DNA of 64,000 nt from JABSSA01 sp039960995 (GTDB lineage: Bacteria; Pseudomonadota; Alphaproteobacteria; Rhodobacterales; Rhodobacteraceae). The stretch is from assembly GCA_039960995.1 (NCBI GenBank), contig JBDVKF010000029.1, positions 17,209 through 81,208 on the forward strand. The letters are read 5' to 3'. Of the stretch, positions 8,144 to 16,830 are shown in pieces (the stretch's first letter is position 1; each line of letters opens with the position of its first letter). A model generated the notes under the pieces. The model searched no databases, had not been told where the DNA came from, and saw only the letters and a program-made list of their open reading frames with translations. Made by a program: the position numbers and the translations under genes.

Positions 8144-9277
8144 ATGATGCGCCCTATTGACGATCCCGCCCATATTAGCAGGCGCCTCTTGATGATTGGA
8201 CTGACGGCCAGTTCAGTTTTGTCGGCCTGTTCACGCTCGTCCAGCCAAGAGGTGACGCCGCGCCCGTTGATACCGACGCATGATCCGTTGGCATCTATGC
8301 GATTTCAGGCGAATGCGGATGCGGCGGTCTGGGCGCGCCACCTTGATCTGTCGCGTCTTAGGGATAAACCGCAAATGCTGGCATTGTCCGGTGGCGGTGA
8401 AGATGGCGCATTTGGCGCGGGCGCGTTGTCCGGCTGGTCCGAAACAGGAGACCGACCGGATTTCGACATTGTAACCGGAGTTTCGACCGGTGCCTTGATT
8501 GCACCCATGGCTTTCCTGGGAACAGACGGAGACGCGACATTGCAGCGTATGTTCTTGGATCACGATGCTGAGGACATCGCGCAGTTTCGGTGGTTAACGG
8601 CAGTCTCGAGCGATGGGATTTATGACACAGCGCCGCTTGCCGGGCTTATTGAGACCTATACGCCGGCGCCGGTTTTAGAGGCGATCGCTAGAAAACATGA
8701 CACGGGCGCGCGGTTATTCATTGTGACGTCAAATCTTGCCACATCCAGAGCCGTAGTCTGGGACATGGGCGAAATGGCCAAAGCGGGTCAGTATGATTTG
8801 TTCCGCGCCGTGATGCGGGCCTCTGGCGCTTTGCCCGGTTTATTTCCGTCGGTCAAAATTGGCTTTGAAGACAATGGGGAATTGTTCAAAGAAACGCATG
8901 TGGATGGCGGTGTTCAGATGCAATTCCTCGCGACACCCCCTGCAGCATTTAACGAAATTACAAATGCAGCACAGGGCGGCAATGCTTATTTACTGGTGAA
9001 CAACACTTTGGATCCCAAACCCCAAGCCAGCGCGGAGACGGCGCTGGGAATTTCGCAACAAGCCGTGACCGCGATGATACGATCCAGCGCCGCATCTTCG
9101 GTTAACGCGGCGCGCTTGCTTGCACGGGAATATGGGTTGGGCTTTCACATGGCGGCCGTCAGCGCAGATAGCGGCATTGAATTCGACGCGAGCAATCGGT
9201 TTTCAGCCGAATATATGAAGGCAATGTTTGCACATGGGTATGACCGCGCAATTTCAGGATCCCTTTGGGGGTCGTGA
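8144..9277 (+). CDS. Patatin-like phospholipase lipoprotein
   Basis: 377 residues from ATG 8144, with GGAG nine bases upstream. A twin-arginine-like SRRLLMIGL leads into lipobox LSAC with the acylated Cys at residue 29, so the protein is probably a lipoprotein, possibly exported folded. The patatin catalytic elements are present: an oxyanion loop LSGGGEDGAFGAGAL, nucleophile motif GVSTG, and the Asp in DGGVQ. This predicts a serine/aspartate acyl hydrolase acting on membrane lipids. It sits downstream of a small secreted protein. Confidence 0.88.
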   Translation: MMRPIDDPAHISRRLLMIGLTASSVLSACSRSSSQEVTPRPLIPTHDPLASMRFQANADAAVWARHLDLSRLRDKPQMLALSGGGEDGAFGAGALSGWSETGDRPDFDIVTGVSTGALIAPMAFLGTDGDATLQRMFLDHDAEDIAQFRWLTAVSSDGIYDTAPLAGLIETYTPAPVLEAIARKHDTGARLFIVTSNLATSRAVVWDMGEMAKAGQYDLFRAVMRASGALPGLFPSVKIGFEDNGELFKETHVDGGVQMQFLATPPAAFNEITNAAQGGNAYLLVNNTLDPKPQASAETALGISQQAVTAMIRSSAASSVNAARLLAREYGLGFHMAAVSADSGIEFDASNRFSAEYMKAMFAHGYDRAISGSLWGS

Positions 9278-9360
9278 CGGACCGATATGCGTGAAAACAA
9301 AGTGCGTGAATTGGCATCGCGCGCTTCTTTCGCCCCCTGAGTGAAAAGAAGGCCATCGGG

Positions 9361-9726
9361 TCAGCTGTCAGAACGGACCGCTTCGATCTTTGACCTCAAT
9401 TGCTTCCAGTTTTCGTTGGCTTCATGTCGGAGCCGTTTGAACCAAATGGCCCGCCCGAACTTGTGGTGTTTCAATATTTCGGCAGATAGCGCGTCAAGCT
9501 CAAGAGGCTGCCATTCGCCTGCGACGCTCCATAAATTGGAACGCATCACTGGATAGACTTCGTGCCAATAGATGTGTTCGAGTTCAGCGATGGTATAAGC
9601 CGTTTTTGCGCAGCACAGGGCAGACGTTGCCAAGTATATCCCCTCGACATCCGTATCCAGCCAAAGAACATGCATCGCATCCCATACTTCTTTGCGCGCT
9701 TCTAGATCATCTTCAGGTCTTTTCAT
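9361..9726 (-). CDS. DUF7079-like protein
   Basis: 121 residues. RKEVWDAMHVLWLDTDVE near the start, YTIAELEHIYWHEVYPVMRSNL in the middle and SVAGEW follow the order I associate with the DUF7079 family of small soluble proteins of unknown function. There is no signal peptide and no membrane segment. It lies 34 bases before (on the minus strand, after) the DUF1294 gene, so they may share a transcript. The family assignment is from memory of its motifs and is moderately sure. Confidence 0.65.
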   Translation of the reverse strand: MKRPEDDLEARKEVWDAMHVLWLDTDVEGIYLATSALCCAKTAYTIAELEHIYWHEVYPVMRSNLWSVAGEWQPLELDALSAEILKHHKFGRAIWFKRLRHEANENWKQLRSKIEAVRSDS

Positions 9727-9760
9727 TCAGCTCGCTCTTTGTCGCAATTCCCGCGGACAA

Positions 9761-10249
9761 TCACCCGATCAACACATAGGCCAAGATGGCGTACAGAAAA
9801 ACGGACGCCACCAACATCAAGCGATGTTTGGATTGATAGGATGTTTTTGATCGTTTGTGCTTGAAAACATGTTGTCCGATCAGTGATCCGACCGCGCCAC
9901 CCAAGCCCGTCAACGCGTGCAGCGCATTTTCAGGAACGCGCGTTGTGTTTTCGTTTGCAGATCGGGAAAGTCGTTTGTCCCAACCATAAATCGCAGGCAA
10001 CGTCGCAAGGTTGAGTGCAATCAAAGTCCAAAGGGCCAAGATCCCAATGGCGCGCAGAACGTTCCCGTCATGGTGCAGCGTGTCAAACTGACCCGCAATT
10101 TGTCCGATCATCGCCCCAATCACATAGGATATCGCAACCCCGATGCTGACCCAATGTGCGGTCAATTTTGTAAAGAAGACCGAAAAGAAGATCCGAACAA
10201 GCAAGTAAAGGAGCACGCACGCAACACTGAAAAGAAGTAGTACTTCCAT
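9761..10249 (-). CDS. Membrane protein with C-terminal DUF1294 domain
   Basis: 162 residues, four or five transmembrane segments. The last 65 residues (WDKRLSRSANENTTRVPENALHALTGLGGAVG with FKHKRSKTSY) are a DUF1294 domain: a DK-R motif, a V-PE-LH helix start, two glycine-rich membrane helices and a HK--K-S basic loop. DUF1294 proteins are often about 90 residues or are fused to a cold-shock domain; here the extra part is an N-terminal pair of membrane helices. The function is unknown. It starts at ATG 10247-10249. Confidence 0.75.
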   Translation of the reverse strand: MEVLLLFSVACVLLYLLVRIFFSVFFTKLTAHWVSIGVAISYVIGAMIGQIAGQFDTLHHDGNVLRAIGILALWTLIALNLATLPAIYGWDKRLSRSANENTTRVPENALHALTGLGGAVGSLIGQHVFKHKRSKTSYQSKHRLMLVASVFLYAILAYVLIG

Positions 10250-10468
10250 TGTCTACCGGCGCCTTTATTGCTGCTTTGGTGTTGTTGCTTGTGCAAGACT
10301 TAGGTGACACAGGGACCGAACTCAACGTCGGATGCATGTCGTGGAACGTCATTGGCTGCACATCTTTTTACAACGAACGCATGGCAAGAGCCGGTGCATT
10401 GCTTTTTTCATGCAAACAGAGTTGGGTCTGGTGTATTGCTCCCCTAATCTTTCACGTCGAGACTTTGC

Positions 10469-11797
10469 ATGGCAAACTTAGGTGCTTCCCCCGAAACGAC
10501 TAAGACAGTTCTTGTCCTTGGTGCTTACGGCCTGGTCGGATCTGGAATTGCGCGGCGGTTGGCGCGTGATGGGCATAACATCATTGGGTTTGGCCGTGAC
10601 ATCGATATTGGGCGTCGTGTTCTTCCAAACATCGATTGGGTCACGGGTGATCTGCAGTTCTTGACGGATGACGCGGCATGGGCCCCGTTTCTGAGCGATA
10701 TTGATGTTGTGGTGAACTGTTCCGGCGCGCTGCAGGACGGACCAGCAGATGATCTTGAAGCGGTGCATCACCACGCAATCGCGGCTTTGGCCCAAGCCTG
10801 TGCTTTGGCCGATGTGAAAATCATCCAAATCTCGGCGACAGGGGCACAGCTGGACGCAAGCACGTCGTTTCTTGCATCCAAGGCGCGCGGTGACGCGGCC
10901 ATTCAACAGTCAGGCGCACGACATGTTATTTTTCGCCCCGGCCTTGTTTTGGCGCAAAACAGTTACGGGGGATCGACGCTGTTGCGCATGTTGGCTGCCA
11001 TCCCAATCGTGCAGCCCATTGCGCTGCCCGATGCGAAAATACAAACCGTTGGGTTGGATGATGTCGCAGAGGCCGTGAGCGCCGCCGTCACAGATAAAAT
11101 CCCCGACGGCTTTGTCGGGGATTTGGTCGAAACCGACATCCATTCGCTGCGTGATCTTGTGATATCCATCCGCCATTGGTTGGGCTTTGCCTCTGCGAAA
11201 CGAGAGATCGTCATTCCAGACGGTTTGACTGGTGTCCTGTCAAAGATTGCAGATCGGCTGGCGCTGTTGCAGTGGCGATCGCCGGTGCGCACAACCGCGC
11301 TTACGGTCTTGAACGAAGGTGTGACCGGAACGCCAGAAGATCTTAGTTCGTTTGGCGTGCCCGCTGTGAAGTCGCTTTCGCAAACCTTGGCCCATATGCC
11401 CGCACGGGTCGAAGACCGCCTTTTCGCGCGCATGTCGCTTCTGACCCCTATCCTTATTGCGACGCTCGTTGTCTTTTGGGCCTTATCCGGCATGATTGGG
11501 TTCATCCGGGTCAATGAGGCAGCCCACGTCCTTGAAAACGTCGGCTGGCCACAGGCATTGGCGGTGGCCAGTGTTTTGTTCTGGGCGGTCGTAGACATTG
11601 GAATTGCTGCGGCTTTTGCCTATCGACCCTGGGCCAAGTCGGCCTGTTGGCTCGCCATTGGGGTCAGTCTGTTTTACCTGGGGGCGTCGACATTGTTTGT
11701 GCCCGGCCTGTGGCTTGATCCTCTTGGTCCGTTGATCAAAGTCTTTCCCGGCATCGCCTTGGCCTTGGTTGCGCGTGTCGCATTGGAAACGCGATGA
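10469..11797 (+). CDS. NAD(P)-binding SDR/NmrA-type protein fused to a DoxX-like membrane domain
   Basis: 442 residues. Residues 1-300 form an atypical short-chain dehydrogenase/epimerase domain with a Rossmann motif VLVLGAYGLVGSGIARRLARDGH. It lacks an obvious YxxxK catalytic pair, so it may be a sensor or reductase. Residues 315-440 carry four membrane helices of the DoxX-like type (WALSGMIGFI, FWAVVDIGIAAAFAYRPWAK). This SDR-DoxX fusion occurs with a DUF2269 protein in many proteobacteria, and here the partner follows immediately with a 4-base overlap. A role in membrane redox chemistry is an inference. Confidence 0.82.
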   Translation: MANLGASPETTKTVLVLGAYGLVGSGIARRLARDGHNIIGFGRDIDIGRRVLPNIDWVTGDLQFLTDDAAWAPFLSDIDVVVNCSGALQDGPADDLEAVHHHAIAALAQACALADVKIIQISATGAQLDASTSFLASKARGDAAIQQSGARHVIFRPGLVLAQNSYGGSTLLRMLAAIPIVQPIALPDAKIQTVGLDDVAEAVSAAVTDKIPDGFVGDLVETDIHSLRDLVISIRHWLGFASAKREIVIPDGLTGVLSKIADRLALLQWRSPVRTTALTVLNEGVTGTPEDLSSFGVPAVKSLSQTLAHMPARVEDRLFARMSLLTPILIATLVVFWALSGMIGFIRVNEAAHVLENVGWPQALAVASVLFWAVVDIGIAAAFAYRPWAKSACWLAIGVSLFYLGASTLFVPGLWLDPLGPLIKVFPGIALALVARVALETR

Positions 11798-12282
11798 TGG
11801 ATTGGATCGACATTATTCGCGTTCTGCATGTTCTGGGTGCATGTGTTTTGATCGGCACCGGGGCCGGTATCGCGTTCTTTATGCTGATGGCCCATCGTAC
11901 GGGTGACCCATCACACATCGCGCATACGGCGTCCGTCGTGGTGATTGCCGACATGTTGTTCACCGCAACCGCAGCCATTGCGCAGCCCATCACCGGAATC
12001 ATTTTGGCACATCATCTTGGCTGGCCCTTGTCCGAGGGTTGGATTGCCCTGTCCTTGGCGCTTTATGTCCTTATTGGCGTGTTCTGGTTGCCTGTTGTCG
12101 CCATCCAAACGCGGATGCGTGACGAAGCCCGGGCTTCTTTGGAAAGTGGCGCGCCTCTGTCATCGCGATACATGCGGCTTTACCGTATTTGGTTCGCGTG
12201 CGGCATTCCCGCCTTCTTGGCGATTGTTGTGCTGTTGTGGTTGATGATTACCAGACCATCGATCCAATTGTGGGCGTTTTGA
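11794..12282 (+). CDS. DUF2269 family membrane protein
   Basis: 162 residues, four transmembrane helices. WIDIIRVLHVLGACVLIGTGAGIAFFM at the N-terminus, with a His in the first helix, and QPITGIILAHH then GWIALSLALYVLIGVFWLPVV match DUF2269. The conserved histidines in membrane helices suggest haem or metal contact, but that is unproved. ATG 11794 overlaps the stop of the SDR-DoxX gene as ATGA, so the two are translationally coupled and probably form one complex. Confidence 0.82.
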   Translation: MMDWIDIIRVLHVLGACVLIGTGAGIAFFMLMAHRTGDPSHIAHTASVVVIADMLFTATAAIAQPITGIILAHHLGWPLSEGWIALSLALYVLIGVFWLPVVAIQTRMRDEARASLESGAPLSSRYMRLYRIWFACGIPAFLAIVVLLWLMITRPSIQLWAF

Positions 12283-12315
12283 GCTTGCTGAGGCCTTCGG
12301 AGCGGACGTAATCGC

Positions 12316-12714
12316 CTAAGGGTACTGTTGGCTCGTGTTCTTGTGTGACCGCTCAAAGAACCAGAGTTGGGCAATCCCAAGTCCTGCAACAACCACAGCA
12401 ACGATCAAAGCCAAGGCGATGCCCCAAGCCGTCGTGATCCACAGATTTGCGGCGATCAGCCCAAAGGTTGCGAGGCACCATCCCAAATCACCCAGTGAAA
12501 ACCAAATGACCTCGCCTTTGCGGATTGTCTGGCGCCGCGACGCAATGATCAGAAAAGCTCCGTTTCCCAGCAACCCGACGCCGAGCATGATAAGAATCCA
12601 CAGCGGGACTGAACCTAAAAATGACGTAACCATCTGTGGTAAAAAGACAAACAACAGACCAAATGAGATGCAGCTCGCGGCGTTCAGACGCAATACGAAT
12701 TTGAGACTGTCCAA
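12316..12714 (-). CDS. Four-helix membrane protein of unknown function, divergent from marR
   Basis: 132 residues with four hydrophobic helices. It starts at TTG 12714, preceded by a strong GGAGAGG at 12719-12725, so TTG looks genuine. Short membrane proteins of this kind (LGVGLLGNGAFLIIASRR and similar) are widespread without known role. It is divergently transcribed from the MarR-family gene, with a perfect palindrome between them, so MarR is its likely repressor and its substrate or inducer may be a small hydrophobic compound. Confidence 0.65.
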   Translation of the reverse strand: MDSLKFVLRLNAASCISFGLLFVFLPQMVTSFLGSVPLWILIMLGVGLLGNGAFLIIASRRQTIRKGEVIWFSLGDLGWCLATFGLIAANLWITTAWGIALALIVAVVVAGLGIAQLWFFERSHKNTSQQYP

Positions 12715-12730
12715 TTGACCTCTCCATGTT

Positions 12731-12745
12731 GTAAACTTGGTTTAC
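12731..12745. promoter_or_regulatory. Palindromic operator candidate for the MarR regulator
   Basis: The sequence GTAAAC-TTG-GTTTAC is a perfect 6-bp inverted repeat with a 3-base centre. It lies between the divergent membrane-protein gene (start 12714) and marR (start 12767). Its size and position fit a dimeric winged-helix MarR repressor controlling both genes. GTAAAC/GTTTAC resembles half-sites known for several MarR proteins, but binding is inferred from context. Confidence 0.6.
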
Positions 12746-12766
12746 GACTACATAACGGAATTCATC

Positions 12767-13237
12767 ATGTCAACCAAGCTGACAACATCGCGCGAGTCAC
12801 CGGCATATGAAATGGAGGACAGTCGTTCCCTTAAGCTGGTTCATTTGGCATCCAATTTCGAAAAACGCGCGCAAAAATGGCTGGTTGATCTGTTGCACAG
12901 CCGAGGGTTCGCTGACCTGACGCAAAGCCAGTTGAGTTTTCTTGGGGCCTTGGATTGTGGGCCAAACAGCGCGTCGCAGATAGCCAATTCCCTTGGCATC
13001 ACCCGCCAAGCCGTCCACAAAACCGTCAAAGAGCTTGAAACCTGCGGTTGGCTACAAAGTGAGGCTGACCCGATCCGCAGAAACCAACGCATTATCACCT
13101 TTACGGATGAAGGCGAGCGCATGATGTCCGTCGCTCGATCTTTGTTTAAGCAGTTAGATGATCGGTTATTCGCGGATTGGCAGCCAGATCACATCGAGGC
13201 TGTGTTTTCGCTGTTGCAAAGCCAGTTTGAGGATTGA
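12767..13237 (+). CDS. MarR family transcriptional regulator
   Basis: 156 residues from ATG 12767. The winged helix is clear: LTQSQLSFLGALDCGPNSASQIANSLGITRQAVHKTVKELETCGWL gives helix 2 to recognition helix 4. DPIRRNQRIITFTDEGERMM is the wing plus the following helix. The N- and C-terminal helices would form the dimer. It probably represses itself and the divergent membrane protein through the palindrome at 12731-12745. The ligand is unknown. Confidence 0.88.
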   Translation: MSTKLTTSRESPAYEMEDSRSLKLVHLASNFEKRAQKWLVDLLHSRGFADLTQSQLSFLGALDCGPNSASQIANSLGITRQAVHKTVKELETCGWLQSEADPIRRNQRIITFTDEGERMMSVARSLFKQLDDRLFADWQPDHIEAVFSLLQSQFED

Positions 13238-13470
13238 AACCACGGTCTTGGCGTACCGGGCGTTGGGTGCGGGTGTACCTTTGAATTGAATTTTGCGAAC
13301 AGCAGCTGGCGCATAAATTAGCGCCGAAACCGAAAATATCGCGCACGAACAGTAACCGGAATGCTGAAGAGCGGAGAATGGTAGGTTCGAACTCTAAGAG
13401 GAACTTAACCTCTGATGAATTTGTCAAACTAAGGCTTGAAGCACAAAGGTAGCACTATTACTTTTCGCTG

Positions 13471-14235
13471 ATGTCTAAAGCACTACTCTGGATTATCGGC
13501 ATTCTGATTGGCGTTCCTGCCGCAATTGTCGCGTTCTTAGCCTTTTTGCTATTCGTATTTTATCCGCTACAACATTCATGGAATGTATATCGGATGGACG
13601 CGAAAAATGATCGTGTTTGGCAAGAGGGGATAGCACGCGTCGTTACTGTAGAAGCAGATTTAGGTGGCGGAAAAGACATCAAGACCCTGACGGCGCAGGT
13701 TGTTTGTTACGAGGGCTATTTTGCAAAACCTTTCCGCTTGAAATCTGGTGCGCCGAGAACGAGACAAGGTCCTAGAAGTGTGGGCTTTGAAACCCTGCAA
13801 GGTAAGTTCCCCACAGGTGCCACAGTCGATATTAATCTTAGATTTCTTTGCAACAGAGTATTTAGCACCCAAGATATCGAGTTGCCTCTGAAGTTTAAGC
13901 ACAATGAGGCGGCCATCGTAGCACCAGAGTTGTCGCTGTACTGTAGGTTTCGAAACAAAGGTACAACTAGTCCCTATGCAATCCATACTGACGCAGGTTG
14001 GGTCGGACATGCTTACATCACAGCAATTGAAAAGCGCGATTTGAGCAGTTTGACAACACGCTCCGAAATGGGGTCGTCCGAGACACCTTCGATAACATCA
14101 GGTTTTACGCGCCGATGGCCTTGGGCATTTGGAAGTCACTCCAGCGGTTGGAAAGCAAAAGATGCGTGCTGGACGGGGCGAGCGGGAGTCTGCAATGAGG
14201 CTCTAACCAACTTCTGCGGTAAGAACCCAAAATAG
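13471..14235 (+). CDS. Membrane-anchored protein of unknown function, probably frameshifted near its 3' end
   Basis: 254 residues as read. An N-terminal membrane helix (about residues 4-32) is followed by a soluble domain with several Cys (VVCYEGYF, RFLCNRVF, LYCRFRN). No family was recognised. After about residue 188 the reading turns into a Ser/Thr/Trp/Gly-rich tail of poor quality. The -1 frame from 14031 instead gives a protein-like continuation, including RDTFDNIRFYAPMALGIWKS, which ends at TGA 14196-14198. A one-base indel around 14031-14042 is the simplest explanation, either a real mutation or a sequencing error. Confidence 0.55.
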   Translation: MSKALLWIIGILIGVPAAIVAFLAFLLFVFYPLQHSWNVYRMDAKNDRVWQEGIARVVTVEADLGGGKDIKTLTAQVVCYEGYFAKPFRLKSGAPRTRQGPRSVGFETLQGKFPTGATVDINLRFLCNRVFSTQDIELPLKFKHNEAAIVAPELSLYCRFRNKGTTSPYAIHTDAGWVGHAYITAIEKRDLSSLTTRSEMGSSETPSITSGFTRRWPWAFGSHSSGWKAKDACWTGRAGVCNEALTNFCGKNPK

Positions 14236-14598
14236 CGCCTATGGCAGCTTATTGGCTTGCGCCTGTGATTTCTGACCAAAGAGCAAGCGCCATTGTTTCA
14301 TCAGCAGTTTTGTCCCGCGAAGCTGAAATGGAGGTTTTCCCGGTCAACGGCAGCTTCGTCTTTGGGAGCGGCCCGCCAGCGCGCTATGCTGGCTTAACGT
14401 TGATCAAATCGATCAAATGACTGCGTAGATTCCTTCAATTTTGTCGAAACCTAAGCACCTGACAGCTGTGGATTGTTGATCACGGTCGAAATCTGTCAGG
14501 CTGTGTGGTGACAAAGCGCGCACTGCGTCGCCTTTGCCGGTTCTGATCGTCGTTTTTGATCTGTTTGCGGGGCGATCTTCGCCCTAGTCTCCGCTCCT
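14236..14598. other. Intergenic stretch without a recognised gene
   Basis: About 360 bases between the frameshifted membrane protein and the GST gene. No convincing coding frame or RNA was found. A direct repeat ATCAAATCGATCAAAT lies around 14402-14418 (GATCAAAT twice), and a Thr/Leu-rich frame crosses the region without a start or ribosome site. The GST-sdaA promoter should lie toward the right end. Confidence 0.5.
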
Positions 14599-15282
14599 AT
14601 GACTTATGTGCTTCATTATGCGCCGGACAATGCGTCCATGATTGTGCGGTTGACGCTGGATGCGTTGGATGTTCCGTTCGAAACCACCTTGGTGGACCGG
14701 CGCGTGTCCGCACAAAAAAGTGCTGCGTATCTGACGTTGAACCCAGCGGGGCGCATCCCGGTGTTGGTCACGCCAGAGGGTCCGGTATTTGAAACTGCCG
14801 CCATTTTGGTGTGGGTGGCGGATCGGCATGCGGGGCTGGCTCCGGCGGCGGGACACGTGGATAGGGGGGCGTTTTTGGCGTGGTTGTTCTTTTGTTCGAA
14901 CACGTTGCATGCACATTTGCGATTGCTGTTTTATCCGGATCAATTGGTCGGTTCAGATCACGTGGATGCCGTTCAACGTGGCGCGGCGCGCAATATTCGG
15001 CAGGATTTGCAGCTGCTGGACCGGGCGGCGGGGCATGTGTTTGGGGCTGAGCGCGTCCAAATGATTGATTTCTACATCGCTGCGTGTTTGCGGTGGTGCG
15101 CGCTTTATGGACCGAAAGATCACAGTTGGTTCCGGTTGGATGATTATCCGGCGTTGGCTAAGTTGGCGGCACGGGTCGACGGGCATCCAGCGACTTTGAA
15201 GGCACAAGAGGCCGAGGGGCTGGGCCCTACCCCGTTTTCGGCCCCACACTATCCGACACCCTTGGAAGGGAGTGCGCTGTAA
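14599..15282 (+). CDS. Glutathione S-transferase family protein
   Basis: 227 residues. An N-terminal thioredoxin-like domain (VLHYAPDNASMIVRLTLDALDVPFET) has the cis-Pro glutathione motif NPAGRIPVL near residue 50 and the FETAAILVW helix with its gamma-glutamyl-contact Glu. An all-helical C-terminal domain follows, including the conserved IDFYIAACLRW. Serine in the NAS segment could be the active residue. The stop codon overlaps the start of sdaA (TAATG at 15280-15284), so the two are coupled. The substrate is unknown. Confidence 0.85.
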   Translation: MTYVLHYAPDNASMIVRLTLDALDVPFETTLVDRRVSAQKSAAYLTLNPAGRIPVLVTPEGPVFETAAILVWVADRHAGLAPAAGHVDRGAFLAWLFFCSNTLHAHLRLLFYPDQLVGSDHVDAVQRGAARNIRQDLQLLDRAAGHVFGAERVQMIDFYIAACLRWCALYGPKDHSWFRLDDYPALAKLAARVDGHPATLKAQEAEGLGPTPFSAPHYPTPLEGSAL

Positions 15283-16655
15283 TGTTTCTGTCCGTATTTG
15301 ATATGTTCAAGGTCGGCATTGGGCCGTCATCATCGCACACGATGGGGCCCATGGTGGCGGCTGCGCGGTTTATAGAGATGATGCGGGCGTCACCCTTTTC
15401 ATTTGCCGGACTGCGGGCGTCGTTGCATGGATCGCTGGCTTTTACCGGTGTGGGTCATGCCACTGACCGTGCGACGATCTTGGGGTTATGTGGGGTAACA
15501 CCTGAGGAATACGATCACGACAAAGCCGAAGCCTTGCTGGCCCAGCTGCGTGATACGCAGGTGATCGAGCTGGATGGTTTGGGCAAATTGCAGTTCGATC
15601 CGGCGCGTGATTTGGCGTTTGATTACGACACGCAGCTGACGGGCCATGCCAACGGTATGATTTTGATGGCCACGGATGGGCAAGGCGACGTCACTTTGCG
15701 TCAGGTGTTTTATTCCATTGGTGGCGGGTTCGTCATGACCGAGGAAGAGTTGCGCGCAGGGTTGGCGACGGACGAAGGGGATCCGGTGCCGTTTCCGTTC
15801 AAGACGGCCACAGAAATGTTGGAGATGTCTGAGACCAGCGGCAAAAGCATTGCCCAGATGAAACGGGCCAATGAAGTATCGCGCAATGGCGAAATTCGCC
15901 TGAAGTCGGGGACACAGCGCCTGTGGGATGTGATGAACGCGTGCATTGATCGCGGACTAAGCCATGACGGCATTTTGCCGGGTGGATTGCAGGTCAAACG
16001 GCGGGCCAAGGGCATTCATCAAAAGTTGCTGGAAGAACGAGGTATGAACTTGTCAGCTCCGCATACGATCAACGATTGGATGAGCGTGTATGCGATGGCC
16101 GTGAACGAGGAAAACGCCGCCGGAGGTCAAGTCGTGACGGCCCCTACCAATGGCGCTGCGGGCGTTTTGCCTGCGACGTTGCGCTATTATCTGGACCACG
16201 TTCCTGGGGCCTCAGCCGCGCATGTTGAGGATTTTCTTTTGACGGCGGCAGCCATTGGCGGGTTGGTCAAATTCAATGCGTCAATTTCGGGTGCCGAAGC
16301 GGGATGCCAAGCCGAAGTGGGATCAGCGGCGGCGATGGCGGCCGCGGGGTTATGCGCCGTCATGGGCGGCACCCCACAACAGGTCGAGAACGCGGCAGAA
16401 ATTGCGCTGGAACATCATCTGGGAATGACATGCGATCCAGTCAAAGGTTTGGTTCAAGTGCCCTGTATCGAACGCAATGGCTTGGGCGCGATCAAGGCGG
16501 TGTCGGCAGCGTCATTGGCATTGCGGGGGGACGGCACGCATCTTGTGCCGCTAGATGCGTGCATTGAAACGATGCGTCAAACCGGCGCTGACATGAGCGA
16601 AAAATACAAAGAGACATCGTTGGGGGGCTTGGCGGTCAATATACCCAACTGCTGA
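15282..16655 (+). CDS. sdaA: L-serine dehydratase (iron-sulfur, single chain)
   Basis: 457 residues, the full one-chain type with beta domain (MFLSVFDMFKVGIGPSSSHTMGPM) and catalytic alpha domain. The [4Fe-4S] ligands are the cysteines in AEAGCQAEVGSA, GMTCDPVKGL and VPCIERNG. It deaminates L-serine to pyruvate and ammonia. It starts within the stop codon of the GST gene and so is cotranscribed with it, which may be accidental or may link serine/cysteine pools with glutathione use. All key residues are present. Confidence 0.95.
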   Translation: MFLSVFDMFKVGIGPSSSHTMGPMVAAARFIEMMRASPFSFAGLRASLHGSLAFTGVGHATDRATILGLCGVTPEEYDHDKAEALLAQLRDTQVIELDGLGKLQFDPARDLAFDYDTQLTGHANGMILMATDGQGDVTLRQVFYSIGGGFVMTEEELRAGLATDEGDPVPFPFKTATEMLEMSETSGKSIAQMKRANEVSRNGEIRLKSGTQRLWDVMNACIDRGLSHDGILPGGLQVKRRAKGIHQKLLEERGMNLSAPHTINDWMSVYAMAVNEENAAGGQVVTAPTNGAAGVLPATLRYYLDHVPGASAAHVEDFLLTAAAIGGLVKFNASISGAEAGCQAEVGSAAAMAAAGLCAVMGGTPQQVENAAEIALEHHLGMTCDPVKGLVQVPCIERNGLGAIKAVSAASLALRGDGTHLVPLDACIETMRQTGADMSEKYKETSLGGLAVNIPNC

Positions 16656-16830
16656 TCCGCATAGTCAAGGCGAGTGACGCCAAACGCAATCGAAACGATA
16701 AAAATACGGTAGCGTACTGATGCACGGTGTTATTGCTGACACAAATTATGCGGACTTTGATACTGCTTGGCGTCTCATTCGCCCAATTCGCTATATAGAC
16801 AGAGCTTTCTGGCCTTCGTAGTTTGGGTGC

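Noticed and set aside
13375..13400. tRNA T-arm-like sequence GGTTCGAACTC
   Set aside because: No acceptor stem, anticodon arm or D arm could be built around it, so it is not a tRNA gene.
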